From Pogonophryne albipinna (lineage: Eukaryota; Chordata; Actinopteri; Perciformes; Artedidraconidae): a stretch of 64,000 nucleotides of DNA. Numbering within the stretch: the stretch's first letter is position 1; each line of letters opens with the position of its first letter. Location of the stretch: assembly GCA_028583405.1 (NCBI GenBank), contig CM053260.1, positions 29,746,538 through 29,810,537 on the forward strand. The letters are read 5' to 3'. Position numbers and translations under genes: made by a program. The notes under the pieces were generated by a model. It was given only the letters and a program-made list of their open reading frames with translations. It was not told where the DNA came from and searched no databases. Positions 61,184 through 64,000 of the stretch are shown one piece after another.

Positions 61184-64000
61184 CACTTTTTCATATGCAA
61201 ATTCCTCTCTAAGTTGGCTTAATTAAACACATTTCCTATTTCCTGTTGGCTTCAATGGATTGGAGTAGAAAGCATGCTACAGAAAGAAGGATGAGAGCCG
61301 TGCTCCCACCATTTCTCTCAAGGGACGCAGCCGTTAATGCTTACATTTCTTCAGTTGAGATGGATTTATAATTATCCACTTCCAGTGATTAATGGTCTTA
61401 TAATTATCTGAGATGAAATATAGCAACGCAGATGTGTGTGTCTTCACTCACAATAACATTTTGTGATAATAATAAAAACACTCAAAGGATGAGGGGATAA
61501 GCGGTGTGTTAATCAAACCAAATCACAGTGTTTACGCATAAACTGGATCTTTGTACAGACATTGTTTTGCTTGGAAACTCTCTTTTAACTGCAATGTAGC
61601 GATAACCATCCTCCATTTGAAGAATAGCTAACATAATCAATGTGTCCTTAAGAGATTTTATTTAGTACATCCAGAATTTTAACAATCACCAAGGAGAAAT
61701 GTTTCCTTCCAGAAAAAGGAATGCGTTCTCATTAAATAATATGTTCTCCCTCAGCTTTCTGTGACTCATAAAAAGCCCATTCGCCACCCTCCAGGCTGTG
61801 TAGACATCCATTTCCCTTTCAGCGTTTTCAACCATTCGCTTCCCTTGGAGACAGCCTCATCACATTCTTCTTCGCTGGCTGCTGTGACATTGAAAGAGAC
61901 CCCTAATCAAAACATTTGTCTTTCTTTCAGCCTGCACTCAGACCGGTGAATGAGAGCTGACACCAGAGGGAGATGTATTTGTCCCAATCAGAGCCTCATG
62001 TCTGTGTCATCGCCGGGCGAGTGTTTTATCTAGACAGGGCACTGATGAATCCGCCACTTAGCCTTGATTTGGAGAAGCGGCCCGCCACTGCCAAAGTACC
62101 AGGTTAAATCACAGCATCAGTAGCTCAGCCATGGCCATTACAGGCGACTCAGACATTGTGCATTAACCATAAATGCTCATAAATGTTGCAATGAGGATCT
62201 CTGCCTTCTCGTTTATCAAGTGAGCTGTAATTACAATGTGAGGTTGTATTGGGAACGAACAATCTTATATTTTCTTCTTGTAATCCCATTTGTGTTTGTG
62301 TGAGTGTCATAGTGTTTCAATTATAATTTAAGGTTGTGTTATCGCCTAATTTATATCTTTCTTGTAAAGGTGGCATTACAATTGGAGCTCCAGGATGCCT
62401 GCTTTATATGCAGCAGTGAAAGTGTCTTGCCTAACTCCATTTCTTATGGTGGTGTTAAGCCATTGTTTTGCCACTACACTTAACCAGCCATGTTGATTAA
62501 AGCTGCCGCTATGTTGCATAATTAAACTAACTAACTTGCTGAAAGCAGAAAATAATAGGCTGCGTGTTTCACACACAATACTGTGAAAGTTAAAAGCTCA
62601 TAAGAAGGCCACTTTTTTTTTTTAAAAGCAGTTTTTTTAAGATCAGCCTTCACATTTCCATTAGATAGTATGTAACTTAACCCATCTGGTAAGCAGGTTG
62701 TTAGGTGTCAGCAGCTGTACACTTAAAACGCAAGTGATGAGGATGAGTGTATTACACTTTGGATTTAACCAAATGCATTCCCATCGCTTCAAGTGCTTTT
62801 CGTTACATTAGTGAAAAAAACTTTATTGGGAAAGTGGAGAAAGCTGTATCTGTGTGTGTGGAGAGAGAGAACGAGAGGAGAGGCTGACTGCTAGCTGCAC
62901 TACTTGTCAGAGAGAGTGCAATGTTGTTACAAGACAAGGGAGGAAGAGGAGGCTTTATGAAGGTGTGCAGGATACCAATGACATGAGACAAGAGGCCTGA
63001 GTCGGAACTAGATTATGCCACACCTTCACTAAGAGGACTCTGTCAAGACGGGAGTAAAGGTCCATTTCAGTGGGAGCCACCGTGATACTTGACTGCAGAA
63101 AGCCATTACCTTTCAAGTATACACTCTACTTTTAAGTGCATATAAGGCAATAAGCGGACACTCAATCCTGTAATTTCATTTGGATTCTATAAGCCTTTCT
63201 TTGAAATGCTTAAATGGACAAAATGTTATTTTCAGGCAAAGTCTTTAAGGTTTTGAAAAATGAAGGCAAGCTGTACTGTGTTTGAAATGGGTTTGCAACT
63301 TTTATAAGAGGTGTGGTTTATGGTGAGAACACCAGCGGAGATGATTGTCTGCAAAGTCTGTAAGTCATAGATGGAAGTTGATTTAGAAGCTCAACGGTGT
63401 GTCCTAGAGCGTCCTTTACCAGTCTGCTGGTTCTTCGGCAATACATCACAAAGCCCCAAATGGGACCACAAAACATCTCCCCTTGGACTTGCTATCACAC
63501 GGCCACCTCAAACGCACACACTCTCCGTGAAAATCTCTCAATCAAAGCTTCATTTGCATTTCAAAGTAGCACTTTACAGCCATGGAGAGGACATAAAATC
63601 ACACCTGCCTTCAAATAAATAAATGGGAATTCAAAATGGTGTAAAGAATGATATAAAGCCGGGGGCTGGCAGAAAACTAAGCTTGTCATATTTTATGTCA
63701 TTTACAGTACATTAGCAAATGCCATAAAAGTGCACAGATGTGTGAGATGCAGTAGTCACGGGATTTAGGGGACTTCAGGCAGTAATACAAATGGGGTGGG
63801 AGGGGGGTAATGATAGACTAAGCTTAGCCAGAAACTCTGTGGGCAAAAAGCCTAAAATCTAATTGAAAATGCTCCACTTTGACTTTTCTCTTTGGAATCT
63901 AGCAATCTTCTAAAAAGAACCATTTATTAAAAAAGCTATTCATTTTAAGTTGTGATAAATGTTTTGCCTTCAACAGATGCTATACATCGTTCTCTTTGCA
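61184..64000. other. Intronic, repeat-poor
   Basis: No exon, RNA gene or clear transposon. 61740-62170 is complex, balanced in composition and includes GCCGGGCGAGTGTTTTATCTAGACAGGGC and CAGCCATGGCCATTACAGGCGAC; it is a candidate conserved element (inference only). Confidence 0.4.

Overview
The window is teleost fish nuclear DNA, probably from a spiny-rayed lineage. The evidence is split genes with short GT-AG introns and phase-matched exons, very long CA/TG and CAGA microsatellites, and fish-typical mobile elements (L2 LINEs, a DIRS/Ngaro-like element, a Hydra-type copia element, hAT relics, TTAA miniature elements). There is no operon, CRISPR array, rRNA or tRNA gene that I can see.

Three host protein-coding loci are visible, all on the minus strand and all partial. 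(1) A dock3-type first coding exon at 9297-9333. Its 5' UTR/promoter lies to the right and the first intron runs left off the window, so 1-9296 is intron. (2) The 3' part of dcaf1 (VPRBP), seven exons between 48055 and 40737 whose phases fit exactly. They encode the end of the WD40 propeller and the acidic tail. (3) One immunoglobulin-domain exon of a kirrel3-type gene at 49810-49959, with its long first intron filling 49960-64000. A 1000-base run of N (48800-49799) lies between loci 2 and 3. Both genes are cut in mid-coding sequence at this gap, on the same strand, in a way one linear chromosome cannot easily explain, so the join is suspect. A fourth, host-like locus is a tandemly duplicated C2H2 zinc-finger gene (29.9-36.7 kb, minus). 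One copy has five intact fingers and the other is broken.

The rest of 10-37 kb is a nest of mobile elements. An L2 LINE (11.9-13.3 kb) is followed by an 8-kb element with split direct repeats A1...B1-A2-B2 (14443-22365), the pattern of Ngaro/DIRS tyrosine-recombinase elements. Nested in it is a very young, pol-less gypsy-type LTR element (17199-20714). Its 404-bp LTRs look identical, and its gag-protease ORF is fused to an HMG-box segment resembling the host chromatin protein SSRP1. Next come a decayed copia-type element with an initiator-tRNA-Met-type primer site (22.67-25.29 kb), a LINE endonuclease fragment, and a second pol-less LTR element (28161-29816) whose gag start is fused to a lysine-rich, nucleolar-looking sequence. 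An L2 3' end and an oppositely oriented L2 ORF1 esterase meet tail to break at about 32.98 kb.

The left end (0.7-4.7 kb) holds a 72-bp tandem array split by a long-terminal-inverted-repeat transposon that itself carries an inserted segment. The dcaf1 region contains three large minisatellite blocks, two of 57 bp either side of the last exon and one of 37 bp. Both unit types look seeded by ends of miniature transposons. All homology calls come from reading and memory; no database search was run.
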